This document shows positions 24,021-35,619 of a stretch of DNA of 64,000 nucleotides, piece after piece. Each line of letters opens with the position of its first letter. Position 1 is the first letter of the stretch. The position numbers and the translations under genes are program-made. The DNA comes from Gnetum montanum (taxonomy: Eukaryota; Streptophyta; Gnetopsida; Gnetales; Gnetaceae). The notes beneath the pieces were generated by a model. That model saw only the letters and a list, made by a program, of their open reading frames with translations. It was not told where the DNA came from and searched no databases. The stretch spans positions 78,741 through 142,740 of the forward strand of contig MNCI01009150.1 of assembly GCA_015680685.1 (NCBI GenBank), written 5' to 3'.

Positions 24021-27000
24021 TGCTGAGACACAAAAATGTAAATTTCTTGCCAAGATTTTTGTTATTTGCTAATTTTTATGTTTATATAATTTATTATTTT
24101 CCTAAGACTGATAATTTAAACATTTTTTTAGTGAGCGTTCATGTTCTGTACTTGTGTGTGGATTTACTGTGAAATGGATTTCAATGTACCCTAGTGAGCG
24201 TCAGATACACTAAATAGATATTTGTGTCCTTGGCTCTTGGGGTGAAGCTGTGCATTTAAATTTATGTGTTTGATTTATATGATTTCATACTAACGTTAGC
24301 ACTTAGACTTTTTACTTACCTAATATCTTGGCCATATGTAGGGGACCTAAATATTCTCTTCTTGTGGTTGAGCATGTTGGCGTACTTACTTGGTTTGGCC
24401 CCTTTGGAATGGACATACCTCCCTATGACATGCACATCGGGCCCCATGTGATATGTTTCTGCCCTGGTATTAGTTCATTTTTTTCATTCATCCTACAAAA
24501 TTTTAGTGTGGTTATATGGTCTCACCTAAGTGAATAATTGGCTCATGATATCATCGAGACAGTGTTGCATGGGTCTACACAAGGCATGCTTGCCTTTATT
24601 ACTGATATCGATGAGGGAATTTTTAGGGTTGAGGGAGGCCCGGCTGAGGGTCCTAGATCTACATGTCCCTTAACTTGTGTGTGGGAGCTGCTTACTTGTA
24701 TTCATTACAATAGCAGCAACACACTTTTCTTAGCCTTCCATGTGCACACTCTATTCCAGAATCCACCTGGGACAATATATAGAGTAGATAGGTATGCTCC
24801 TTTGTGCCTTACCTTAATTTTTGATTCTCTTTTAAATTTTATGTCATCATCTAAATGTAAATGTTGTTTTCCTATGCAGGCCCCACTTTGATGAACACGA
24901 GATGCACGATGATGATGGTGGACTTGCCTTAGCATGCACAGCACTAGAGACATTCATGGCGGGCCCCATCTTCATCCCACAGTACTGGACCAGACAAAGG
25001 TAGCTATTGTTGACTACCATATGTAGTTTTCAAGAGCCTTTGAGCACTACCAAGTTCATGGTTGGTTACATGAGGATTGGTCTTCTGATGGGCTAATTTT
25101 TCCTCAAAGAATTAATCCTACACCTACCCCACCTATGCCACTTATTGATGGTAAATGACCATACTCTAGACTCCATTTTCTTTTTTTTTTTGCATCATCC
25201 TATACTGTGTTTTTAACTCTTCACTCTATGTTTTCTTTTTACAGTAGCTATTCCTTCTGAAGAAATTATTATAACAAGGCATACTGAGGCCACCCTTTTT
25301 ATGAAATATGGGGCAGTAGAGTAGTCACAACAATGGTTGTAGAAGAAAGCTTCTAAGTTGATCATCAGCCTCCTTACCAAGCAAGTTTGATGGACTTGTT
25401 TACAGCTTTCACTCCTAGTATTTCGGTTACTGAGATGATCGCTATTGTTGATTCTTTCAATGATGATCTTTCCATTTCAACATGTGGGTTCAAGGAGTCA
25501 AGGTATCTTTCCACCTGACCACTGAATTCCTTTCTGATCTTTTTGGTGTGCCCATGGATGATGCCAAGGTGACTATAGATAAAGAAACTAAAGAAGGCCA
25601 GGTCATAAGAGAGCTTGAGCAGTGGTTAGGTATGTCTCAGGGTCCTAAGGTCTTTGCCATGTGAGATGATACTTGATCAATGGAGATGAACTTCTTGTAT
25701 CCTCTCTTCTAGGCACAGGCATTCCCCAAATCTCTTTCTCAAGGAAGAAAACTTGGGATCGATTCCACGTGTGTCATGTATGTAGTTTTAGAGATAGGCA
25801 TGTGCTACAACTAGGCATAATTTCTTCGATCTGGTTTTCATGGGCAGATTGTCAGGTTACGTTCAAACATCCACACCAAATCCCATTTTACATTTGCTTT
25901 CTTCGTGGGGTACCTACATAGGTTTGCTGAGTTCCTAGTAGTTTATGATGATAATTGATATATTTTGAGGGATCGTTCACAACTGTCCCACCCTTGGCTT
26001 CACCATTTGTTTAGCACCACTAGATCCCAGGACCCACCAGAAGACATTAAGGAATCAGTATCAGTTACTACTAGAGGTGCAGCTAGCCATTCCCATGATA
26101 GCTTAGGATTGGAATCGCCTAGACTACGCACGTCTGTTAAAAGGGCTGAACATTTGATTGGTGATTGTTGGGAAGTCCACGAAAAAGGTGAAGAGGAATC
26201 AATTCCCAAAGGAGCCTGCTCCAAATGTGATACCACCAAGAGCAAAGAAGATTCGGTTTGTACTGCCAATGGAGGGTAAGTACTTTATTTTATTGTTATA
26301 TATTTATTATTATTATTTTATTTATTTATTATTTTTGGCCTATATGCTATATATACTATGTTATACTAACTCTAAGATTTTGGAATTATCAGAGGAAAGT
26401 CCTGAGGGAGAGAGAGAGGCTTTGGCCCTGATGGTTGATCCTAAAGTGGTTGTCACAGGGCCAAAGGAAGAAGCGAAGGAAAGACAAGAAGTGATCAAAG
26501 AACCTCTCGCCTCGCAAGAGGAAGATGTGACAAGCATCATGGGGATGAAGCTTGCAAAATATTTGGATGCACTTAGGCACTCCAATGATGAAATAGGTGT
26601 CTTTGATGGCTTCTTCGATGGATCTTTGCAACTTGGTGATCTACCCAAGCTAAATACCAAAGGGCTTTTTGGTATGTCCCTTTTAGCTCAATCCATGTTA
26701 TGTAACCTTTAATTTTCATGTGTTGTTCTTGATTATCGTGATTATCTTTAGCATCAGAGGTAGATGTTCAGATTTCTGAGGCACATACATCTTGACTAGA
26801 GGTGTCAAGATCATAGGTTCCAATTGAGGTGACCTCCCCTGCTTGTCCCACATCAACTAACCATCTAAGACCATGGCCTGAGATGCCTAGCAAAATGGAC
26901 TTTGTTAAAGGTATCATTAATGATGTGGTTGCTCGCTTACAAGAAGCTCATCCAAAACTAGGTATGTGTATGTTATGTATTATGCTAAGTGTCTAGGTTT

Positions 27001-28042
27001 ATTGTGTTTCTTTGCATTCATTATTAATTATAGTTTATTCATGTGTGTGGTACTTACACCTACAAGCACCAAGCTCTAGTGGGATCCTTCTGAACCTACT
27101 CATATTGATGCCCTCCCTAAATTGCCAAGGAATATTGAGCAAGTCCCTAGGAATTGTACAATGTAGTTTCTAGTTATGTCATACAAAACACCAAGTTGCA
27201 TTGGACTTGTAGACATTCAGTTGATTATCTATGGGACGAGGTCCACTCATTGAAGGAAGCACTGGCAAAGGAGAGAGAGGAGAAGAGGGATATCCAATCT
27301 CATTATGATTTTGCTACTGCTCGGTTGTCTGGTGATAGCACTTGGCGCACATCTGAAATCACCTATGCATGTTACTAGATGGTTTTGAATAGCAAAGTGC
27401 AAGAAACATGGGATTTAGCACAACAAAGAGCACATATGGATTTTCTAAACAAGAAATGTCATGACTGGAAGTCCTTTGTTGCAAAAGTGCAAAAATGGGG
27501 CCAAGAAAAAAAGGACCATAAGCATCAATATAAGAAATGGTTAAAGGAGGACTCAGTTGAACATCGTTGGATGGAGATGTTCATCGATGGGTTAGGCTTG
27601 TGGGCTACTTATGACAAGTTCACCGAGTACACTGAGGTGGAGGGATCTACTGAGAAAACCATTACTACTACCTCAAGGAAAGCTTTGATAGTTATGTTCT
27701 CTCTTAAGTGTCCTACCTAGACTTCGGTGGACAAGGATAAAACCTTGGCTGGTATTGATCTTGGCCTGGAGGAGGATTTGGAAAATGTACCTAAGGAGAA
27801 GATTCTACAACATTTGCAGGCCAACTTAGGGCCTTCCTCACTTGTGAGTGTTTTATCGTGGCATTTATTTTTGTATGGTTTTGTTGTTTTCATTGTTAGT
27901 GTTACTATTTTTATATTTATGATTTTCTTTACTACTCTTACATGTTTTCTTTTTTTTTTCTTTTTTTCTATTTTCTACCCTATTATAGGGACATGTTAAT
28001 GATGGAGCTAGCCCCAATGGAGTAGGAGCGGGTGATGAATAG
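22967..28042 (+). pseudogene. A antisense spliced gene (8 exons), unknown protein
   Basis: Runs opposite to A's gag-pol. Exons, placed by comparison with B: 22967-23106, 24342-24791, 24880-25150, 25245-26275, 26393-26671, 26752-26961, about 27067-27843, 27989-28042; all introns GT-AG. Exon 1 ends LPQARIPMWDGALQR. Exon 2 holds LLVVEHVGVLTWFGP and NTLFLAFHVHTLFQNPPG. Exon 4 holds FLSDLFGVPMD and a basic KKIRFVLPM end. Exon 6 holds EMPSKMDFVKGII. Exon 7 is charged and coiled-coil-like, with SVDKDKTLAGIDLGL. Exon 8 ends GAGDE-stop. Stops (e.g. end of SHLSE in exon 2, several in exon 4) and a one-base deletion in exon 3 disable it. I do not recognise the family. A clear TATA box is not seen in this copy. 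Confidence 0.75.
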
Positions 28043-28429
28043 GATCTTGGGGACTAGCCCCCTCCATGAGTTTATTGTTAATCGAACATTAGCTATTAAA
28101 TGTTTTGGATTTTTGGATGTTTGATGGAAATATATGGTTAGCAAGTGTAATAATATGGACCTAATTATGCCATAACGTGTTGGAATTTTACTACCATATT
28201 GACATATCATTTATTTTATTTTATTTTATTTCTCTTTTTATTTGCTTTTTCCAGTATTATCGTGAACATATGCGTATAGCTAAATGTAAAATGAGGGAAC
28301 AAAACATAAATCAACACTTGTAAAAGAGGAAAGTAATGAGAAGGCATAGATTCAGACTGAAACTTACATTATTGAAACAAAAATTTGACACAACGTAGTG
28401 AATATTTGTAAACTTGCGACGTATTGAAC
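28043..28429. other. Spacer downstream of A antisense gene
   Basis: AT-rich, with a TTTTA run at about 28210-28240. It probably carries the 3' end of the antisense transcript. No other feature visible. Confidence 0.4.
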
Positions 28430-28688
28430 TCTATTTTAAAGCCATTTCGGGCTATGCACATCAGTTTAAAGTCATGGTGGACTGTTGCATCTGTTTTCAA
28501 AGAAAGAAGGATTACCAGTTTTATGCCATAGTGGGCCAAAAGCAACAACAGTTTTAGTAAGCTTTTAAAAGGAACCAGCCATTTCTGACCATGGCTAGTT
28601 TAACATCATTGCAAATGTTCACTGGTAGTTTAACATCATACCAAATGATTGGTAGTTTAACATCATTCCTGACATTTAGTGATTCGCT
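28430..28688 (-). repeat. A border array 3 (PR / antisense gene)
   Basis: Units with 'cagtttaaagtcatggtgga', 'agttttatgccatagtgg' and 'tagtttaacatcat' (three close copies at 28598-28660). Counterpart of the B array at 50795-51050. Confidence 0.72.
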
Positions 28689-29336
28689 CTAGTTATTGAG
28701 TTGCCTCTTAATCCTTTGTAGTTTAACATGTGGGGTTGGGCATGTAGGTATGATCTTATACTCACCTTCCCCTTCACCGCTGATGTCAAAGGGTAATTTC
28801 GACCAAGAGACATCAGTGGCAATGGCTCCTATGTTTGTATTATCCGGTGCTTCCTCAGTTTTAGTAGGATCGTGAGTTAACTTTGGGTTTATGTCTTGAA
28901 GTATGTTCATAGTTTCTTGCTTAGGCTCAACGAACTCAATTTCTGACTCTTGATCCACTCTAGGATGCAAGGAAGTGAGTGATACTATTGTATCCCCATG
29001 TATGATGATTTCACCACCCTTGTAAGGTAGGTGGATCTCTTGATGGATTGGTGAGGATACGACTCTAAGTTGAGCTAGCCAAGGACATCCTAGAATTAGA
29101 TCAAACCTTGGCATTTCATCAATCACTATGAACTTAGCTGATGTGGGGAATTGGTCCCCAGCTATAAAATCCAAGGTAACCATACCTTTCACCCCAACAT
29201 GGGAACCACTAAAGGATTTTAGAAAAGAAGTTGTTGTGGGTTGTATTTGTTTAGTAAGTCCCAATTTTTTGATGATGGGAAAAGGTATTATGTTTGTCAC
29301 CACACCGTCATCGACATGCACCCTGCGTATCTTGAA
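28689..29336 (-). pseudogene. A protease (C-terminal end of gag-PR)
   Basis: RRVHVDDGVVTNIIPFPI is the Tat-type active site (VDDG, where many proteases have DTG). FIVIDEMPRFDLILGCPWL is the C-terminal half, followed by an acidic tail ending KLQRIKRQLNN-stop. B has KLRKIKKFLSR-stop at the same point, so the ORF naturally ends here and RT is a separate ORF beyond the antisense gene. This stretch is open over 210 codons. Confidence 0.85.
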
Positions 29337-32300
29337 ATGATTGACCTATATCATTATGAACATAGGGGCTATGGTGACTTCTCCTATTTTCTCATCTAGC
29401 TTAATGTCCTTAGCATGAAACTCTAAGGACATAGTCTTTGATTCTTGAGGTTGCGGGGACAATATTGCATAAATGGATGGTTCATCTGCAAGAAGGTCCT
29501 CACTAATAGAGATCGAAGTTAGCATCCGTATGAGAGCTTCTCGATGTAATGGTGAAGTCTTTACTAGGTCATATAGACTTAAAGAAGTGTTCTTTTGTTT
29601 TAAGGCCTATATAACTTGGGTCAACATGCTCACTAGGTCTTTCCCATTTGGGGCACCCTTGTCTATGGAGATTTGGTCCATTTGACCCAGCATTCATATT
29701 TCTCATGTAGGAATTTTTGCATTGGTAACTAAAGATGCTGGTTTTGGAACACAACCCATGACATTATCCTTGTTTTGATGACTCATACTAGGCTCATTAA
29801 TGCATGGACTCATGGGAACAACATTTAGCAGTGTGGGTTTTGGTGATCCTAATTTGTGCTCATGGTTTTCTCTTTCTAGGTGCTCTCTTGTTAGCCTATC
29901 GACAAGACATTCTCGCAAAGGTCGCAGGGGAATGGAGGTGGGTTGTGTGTTAGGGTGATTTGGCACCCAGATGATAAAGGAAATGGTTCATTTTTTAGAT
30001 GGCATGGCTGTTGTTGGAACGAAAGGAGGTATGCAGATGACGAATTGTTTTTGTGGTGTGGGGAATGTGTGTATGATGAAAGGAGTTTGAGGACATGTTA
30101 GGGTAGGTGTGTTTTTTGAAGGCCTGCAAATCACAAAAGGTTTTCAGGGGACATTCTGTCTATTCTCCACATGGATAGTATTAATCACATATGGCGCATC
30201 ATTAGTATTAAGAGGATCCTTGGAAACTCCCATGGGTTGGTTTTGGGGTCTTACTGGGTTTGCCTCATCGAATACTACTTCACCCTTGTCAATCATGCAT
30301 TGTATATCCTATTTCAAGGTGAAACAGTAATTAGTCCCATGACCACACCATTGTTGATATTCACAAAACCTATCCAACCTAAAGCCTCTTGGAATGGGGG
30401 GTTCATTAGTTGTTGCTAAGGCTGGGTTCTTGGCCAATCCACAGAATCAATCAAGTTTTTGAGACGCCGTGGGAGACATTTGTTTATGTTTGATTAACTT
30501 GGCCTTTAGAAGTTGATCAAGCAATTGTGAAGGCTTCATAGGCAAGGGTGTATATTCAACGAGGTCTTCTCTTTTGAATGTATGGGCATCACCCATGTTG
30601 ATGTTTCTATTTGATGAAGGTTCAGGTGTAGGCATGGGTGTGTTTGTTTCATGGCCATTTGTGGCAGCGGTTTGTTTTTCCTTCTATCCTAGATGGTTAG
30701 GTTAGGATGTCTCTACTATTGCTACTACCATCATTTTGGATTTATCTTTCCTCATATGTTGGCTCCTAAAGGTCGAGTAAGCTGCGTCATTGCATGTTTG
30801 TGCTGCCTCTTCTATGTTCTTAATTTGCACGAATGCTTTGATCAAGGTACGGGCTTTCAAATAATAAAGTTTTGACTTTATAAAGTCATTCACTGCCACC
30901 TTAAGGATGGTAAGTAGATATGTTTCAGGGATGGGCTTGTGAAGTTCATTCAAGGCTACACTACACCTTTGGATAAATTTCTTTGTTGGCTCTAATGGCG
31001 CTTGTTTAATCTGAATCAAGCTATCCAACATGGCTTCAAGCTTTAGATTCTATTTGAAACGGGTGACAAACTAGTGCAACAAGTCCTCTAGAGAAGATAT
31101 GGAGCTATGGGGTAAAGATTAGTACCAGTCTAAGGCTTTTCCAGTTAAGGACATAGCGAACACACGCAGAATTACATAAGGCAATGCCTGAAGCAATAGA
31201 CATTCTGTTTGAAATGTTACTAGGTGAGAGTTTGGATCTCCCTCTCCATTGTACTTGGTTAGCTAGGGTAATGAGACTCCTTTTAGTAGGGTTAATGGGG
31301 GAACTGAGGGGTCAATTGGATCATCTTGGTAGAAATACAATACTCTAACTTCCTCAGTGTTCACAGGTTTTAAAGTGCTTTAATTCTTCTGCTAACGAGT
31401 GCATCATTTTCTTCATGTCTACCCACTCTTGGGAGATAGGCATACCAGTGGGTTGGGAGGATTGTGGTTGATAATAATTCGATTATTGCATCGTTTGTGG
31501 AAAAAGAGATTGCTGGACTATCATTTGCTATGGTGAAGCAACATTCATAGATGAGACCGCAAGGTGTGGTACACTATAATGAGTAGGTTGGTGGTGTTGA
31601 ACCACTACTGAAACACACTACCCAACCACTGGTTACGAGGTGACACCCTGAACATGTTGGGCCGAAGTGTTCAATGGTGCTCCATGAATTTTCACTTGTG
31701 GTATGTAATGGGTGGACGTGGAAGTTGGTATAACTAATGGCATTCCAATCACTTGAGGTCAAAAGGTAAATCCTACATTAGTTTGGGGAGGTAGTTGTTG
31801 AGATTGTACTTGCGAAGGTATGGTGGAAGTGGACATATCAAATTGAATGTTGAGCATAGAGAAGATGGGAATGGAGGTGGGTACTTCCTATAAAGGAGCC
31901 GATGGTGGAAGTGTAGTCTCTTCTAGGAAGGGTTGGAACAATGGGTTTGTATTGGTGTGGGGACTGATGGTATGGTATGAATCTCCATGCTCAGACTGGG
32001 CTGCGAAGTCATCCTCCTCATCTACACTCTGGGGCTTTATTGAAGGTGGCTATAAGGCTTGACTTCTTACCATGAGAAGCTGGGATATGATTTTATGATG
32101 GTGTTCAAACAGAGGGATTATATCAAATGCTGAAGGGATGAACTCATGACGTCCTTTGTGAATAAGCTCATAGTTTCATTTTTCCTCTCTTTCTACACGA
32201 TTGATGGGCAGGTTGGCTTTGATCTTGACATAGATGAAGTTATACTATTCAGGTGTGAGATTTGCATAAGTAGGGTCTTTGCCCTATAGCCATAGTGACT

Positions 32301-32430
32301 AGCACGTAGGGCCTTGGGAGTTTATCTATTCAAAAATAGTTATGGGTTCTGTAGCAGTCACAGGATTCGAGATTTCAACCCCAAATTCAGAGATTGGCAA
32401 GGTCACTAGGTTGATTTAGGAGGATTCCAT
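29337..32430 (-). pseudogene. A gag
   Basis: Pieces match B gag in order: N-terminal YNFIYVKIKANLPINRVE and HEFIPSAFDIIPL (about 32080-32260); gag core with LNELHKPIPETYLLTILK and SKLYYLKARTLIKAFVQIKN (30760-31000); VEYTPLPMKPSQLLDQLL (30500-30560); and CLVDRLTREHLERENHEHK before PR (29850-29910). Many stops and shifts. The start is probably the ATG complementary to 32427-32429. Structural protein of the particle; non-functional here. Confidence 0.75.
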
Positions 32431-32881
32431 AGTGAGTGTGAGTAAACTGGGCATGACTAGTTGAGCATGAGTAACTAACAACATGAGTAGCTACAGCATG
32501 AGCTAGCATGACAACATGAGTTGACAAATAGCGTAAGAGTTTCATAGGTTTTCAGACAACATGAGTTAGCATGAGCTGACAGACAATGTGAGCTAGCGTG
32601 AGTAGGTTGACAATGTAAGGTATCCAGGGGATAGAGTGAGTAAGTCAAGCTAAACTTGCGTAAGCTAGCGTGACACATTGGGAAAGTATTGAGAGAAGCT
32701 CAATGTGAACAGTTGGCAATGGTGGTGGAATGTTACTTGGTAGACTATCAACAATACAACTTGTTTAACCAGCATGTGTACACTATTTTGGGTTCTAATG
32801 GTGCAATTGTAGAGTTTAAAATGCTTATCGTAAGAGTTTCGCAGGTTTGCAGTCTCAATTAATGTAAGAATTTTTGCATGT
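32431..32881 (-). other. A 5' leader with AGCATGAG words
   Basis: Between primer site and gag. 32435-32680 is crowded with 'agcatgag', 'aacatgag', 'agcgtgag' words (at least twelve), the same as in the LTR and around the antisense promoter. B has a structured repeat at the same place (46040-46390). Confidence 0.65.
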
Positions 32882-32900
32882 GGCCCTCCTTCTAGCACCA
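32882..32900 (-). other. A primer binding site (tRNA-Asn)
   Basis: On the minus strand TGGTGCTAGAAGGAGGGCC, six bases from the LTR. It is one base away from the complement of the plant tRNA-Asn(GUU) 3' end (TGGCGCTAGAAGGAGGG). Confidence 0.75.
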
Positions 32901-32906
32901 ATTTAC

Positions 32907-34643
32907 TATACTAACCTAAATCATCAATGTATGGCTAGAAGAGAAAACAAACACCAATAGATCGTCGGGCAAACATAGCTGACACTACCTTCACTTGACG
33001 GCAAGCTGGAAAAGAAAACGAAGGTAGAGTGCCTTGGATGGTCTGCACGCAAATCAACCAAGAAGTTCCTCGAGCATAAACTATGGCTTGCACTAGGGTT
33101 ATCATAACTAATGTTCAAAATGTAAATAGTATGGACAAAATGCAAAACAAAAATGTATATAGAACATATATTATAAACAAAGCATGAACTGAATTTAATG
33201 TAGGGTAAATAATATAATGGCTGGCAAAATGAACTGTATTGTATTGCTTAGAAAGGGTGTGCACTAGTCAAAGCATAGCTACACCTATAGATGGTAAGTC
33301 AAGAGCCAAGCACTAGGGTGATGTGTTTCAGAAGTGCTCAGATGCTAGGAGTCAAGTATGTCTAAATGTCCAAAGTTGCTCATTAGTGCTTCCTAAGCCC
33401 TCCACCTCCAAAATTTCCAACCCCATTTATGTGAATTGACAAGGTATTTATAGGGTTTGGCCAGGTTTGGGCACAAAATTCATAGATGGAATCAATAGCT
33501 AAGAGATGAGAGGAAAACGAATCATGTGACACGTGTCCAATGGATAGTTGTATGTGAGTTGGACACACACGGGTAGGCTACATTCTTGACTAGATGCACT
33601 GTATCTTACAACATGTGTTAGCTTGCTCAAGCTAGCTTACGCTCATGGAAGCACATACAATTTAGAGCATAAGATCCTGGCAAGGTCAAACATGATGAAC
33701 ATTTATAATGAAAATGATAATATACTACAAGATAGATCAGCTCTGGCTCACTTGAAACTTGTCGATCCTTGAATTGACTACTGCAGGATGTCAATCTAAG
33801 TTACTTTGTGGCTATCTGACACATCTTTGCTTGACCAAGACTTTCAGCATGATTTGATTTTGTTTGGGCATGTCCTCAATGTGCTCACGCTGCACTCACA
33901 TTGCCAGTGTGACCTTAGTGTGACCGTAGTGTGAGTGAGCCAGAATGATGTATTTTCCACCAAGTTTTGATTTTTGAAGCCTATTTCTTGAGTGCAACTA
34001 TTGTTTGACTGTGGTTACTGTAGTTTGACTATGGTTGACTTTGAGAGTGATCTACAAGTTAGAAATTGAGCTTGATGTGCCTTGTTTTGGACTTCTTTTG
34101 GTAGCTCACGCTAGACTCACGCTGCCAACATGAGTCCAGCATGACCATAGCATGAGCTACAAAGACTTGCAATTTTGGACTCGAAATTTGGAATTCTGAA
34201 TGTTGGAACTTGAAGTTGTCAACAATAAACCCTGAGGATGACTTGCACCTTGGAAATCAAGTCATTTTGACTCATTTTTGGGGCTGTTGGAGTTGGTCAT
34301 GCTATACTCACGCTGCCAGCATGACCACAATGTGAGTGAGAAAATTTGCACTTTTTGACTTGAAATTTGAATCCTTGAATGCTAAAACTTTGAACTAGGC
34401 ACAATAGTATCCCTTGAGAGTGCCTTGCACCCTCAAACTAAGCCACCTTTGACTTGATTCTAACATCATTTGGAGTTGCTCACGCTGAGGAAAAGCTAGC
34501 TTGACAAGCCGAGTGTGAGCAAGCTAGCTTGAGTAAGTTGGTCGTGAGTTCCATGCCTTACTCAAATGTTTGCTTCCCAAAAGCAAAAAGGGCTCTGGGT
34601 CATTCTTGTTTCAAAGTGTTAGGTCAAAATTAGTGGTGTTTTA
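32907..34643 (-). repeat. A 5' LTR
   Basis: 1,737 bp matching 7925-9683. The outer ends have decayed by transitions (TGTACT to TATACT; TTTCA to TTTTA). TATA box at 33443-33455, minus strand. Followed by target duplication gcaag (34644-34648). Confidence 0.88.
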
Positions 34644-34715
34644 GCAAGGTGTAGCCAAATCCCTGAGAGGTGGCAAAGGCCAACCAAGAGAGCAAGCCTA
34701 CCATGAGGAATAGGA
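34644..34715 (+). pseudogene. E2 gag, continuation after A
   Basis: KSLRGGKGQPREQA continues the E-type gag cut at 7924. The match to E1 ends at about 34715, where F begins. Confidence 0.55.
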
Positions 34716-35619
34716 TTTTTTTGACCAAAAACCTTCATTACTAGAATGAAAACAAAAAATCCTTGGCATAAGCAATTTCTCAACCTCAAACCCTTAGGGC
34801 CTTCATGATGAAAATGGGATTTAAGGTGCCTTGGTCAGTCTAGCAGATCAACCAAGGACTTAAGAGATTCAAAACATGAAATATGAACAAATCTAAATAA
34901 TGCATAAATAATAAATTTATCTTTGAACAAAAAACACAAAACTTACAACTTTATTTAGAAAAGAATAAATAATAAGTTATATAAATGTGTACAAATGGTT
35001 CTTGGATGAGCAAAAAAGGGGATCCACTTGCACAAGAGTTCAAGGCATGTTGAAGCTAAGATGATCCACTTCATGATCTAGGTGCCAAGCCACTCTTGAT
35101 GCTATAGAACCTTCTTTTGCTACTACAACCTTGGATTTGCAATTTGGGTCACTCAAGGCTATAATGCTTTCATGCTAGGATTCAAGAGAATGCAATTATG
35201 GGAACTTGAAAAGGCCCTTAAGTGCTTGAAAATGCCTCAAGTGTGGAGTTGTGAAAAACTGGCTAAACTTTAGCAAGGATTTTCTATTTAAAGAAATGCT
35301 CCACTTTGTTAAAAATTCTCAACTAAAATGCTTTACTTACTGAAAATTCTAGAAGAAGGAATCAAATTGTTAGTATGACCAAAAGTTGTTGAACCTTGTC
35401 AACAATCTTGAACCTCTAACTAGTGTTGGATTTTGGATTTTATAGGGTCATTGGGCCATAAGTGGGGTTGCAAATTGGCTATCATTGAGCTGCAAATTGG
35501 CTGAAAATGCCTGAAAAAATGGCTAAAAATTTGATGTAATTTTGCTACAAATTGGCTACCAAATTCAAGTCAAATGGACATCCAAATTTTAGGGGTTACT
35601 AAAAATAGTAAGTGCTTCC
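34716..35619 (-). mobile_element. F: LTR fragment of a Tat-type element, cut by C
   Basis: 'ggtgccttggtcagtctagc' and 'atcaaccaaggactta' (34829-34866) is the block seen near the same end of the LTRs of A, B and C. The fragment stops at 35619 where C begins, and should resume beyond the window. The exact left end, possibly TGACCAAAAACC at 34723, is not proven. Confidence 0.55.

Larger units (their letters stand above)
7925..34643 (-). mobile_element. A: complete Tat-lineage Ty3/gypsy element with antisense gene
   Basis: Both LTRs, a primer site, a polypurine tract and a 5-bp target duplication (gcaag, 7920-7924 and 34644-34648) are present. Reading the minus strand the order is 5' LTR, leader, gag, PR, repeat array, oppositely oriented spliced gene, repeat array, RT (split by D), RH, aRH, INT, repeat array, 3' UTR, polypurine tract, 3' LTR. 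Without D it is about 19 kb. The second RNase H places it in the Tat lineage, the group that includes Ogre and Retand. All ORFs are broken. Confidence 0.88.

Noticed and set aside
22967-28042. Antisense gene as a mere shadow of a sense ORF
   Set aside because: No gag-pol sense reading exists on the other strand there, and GT-AG exons with equal phase recur in B and C.
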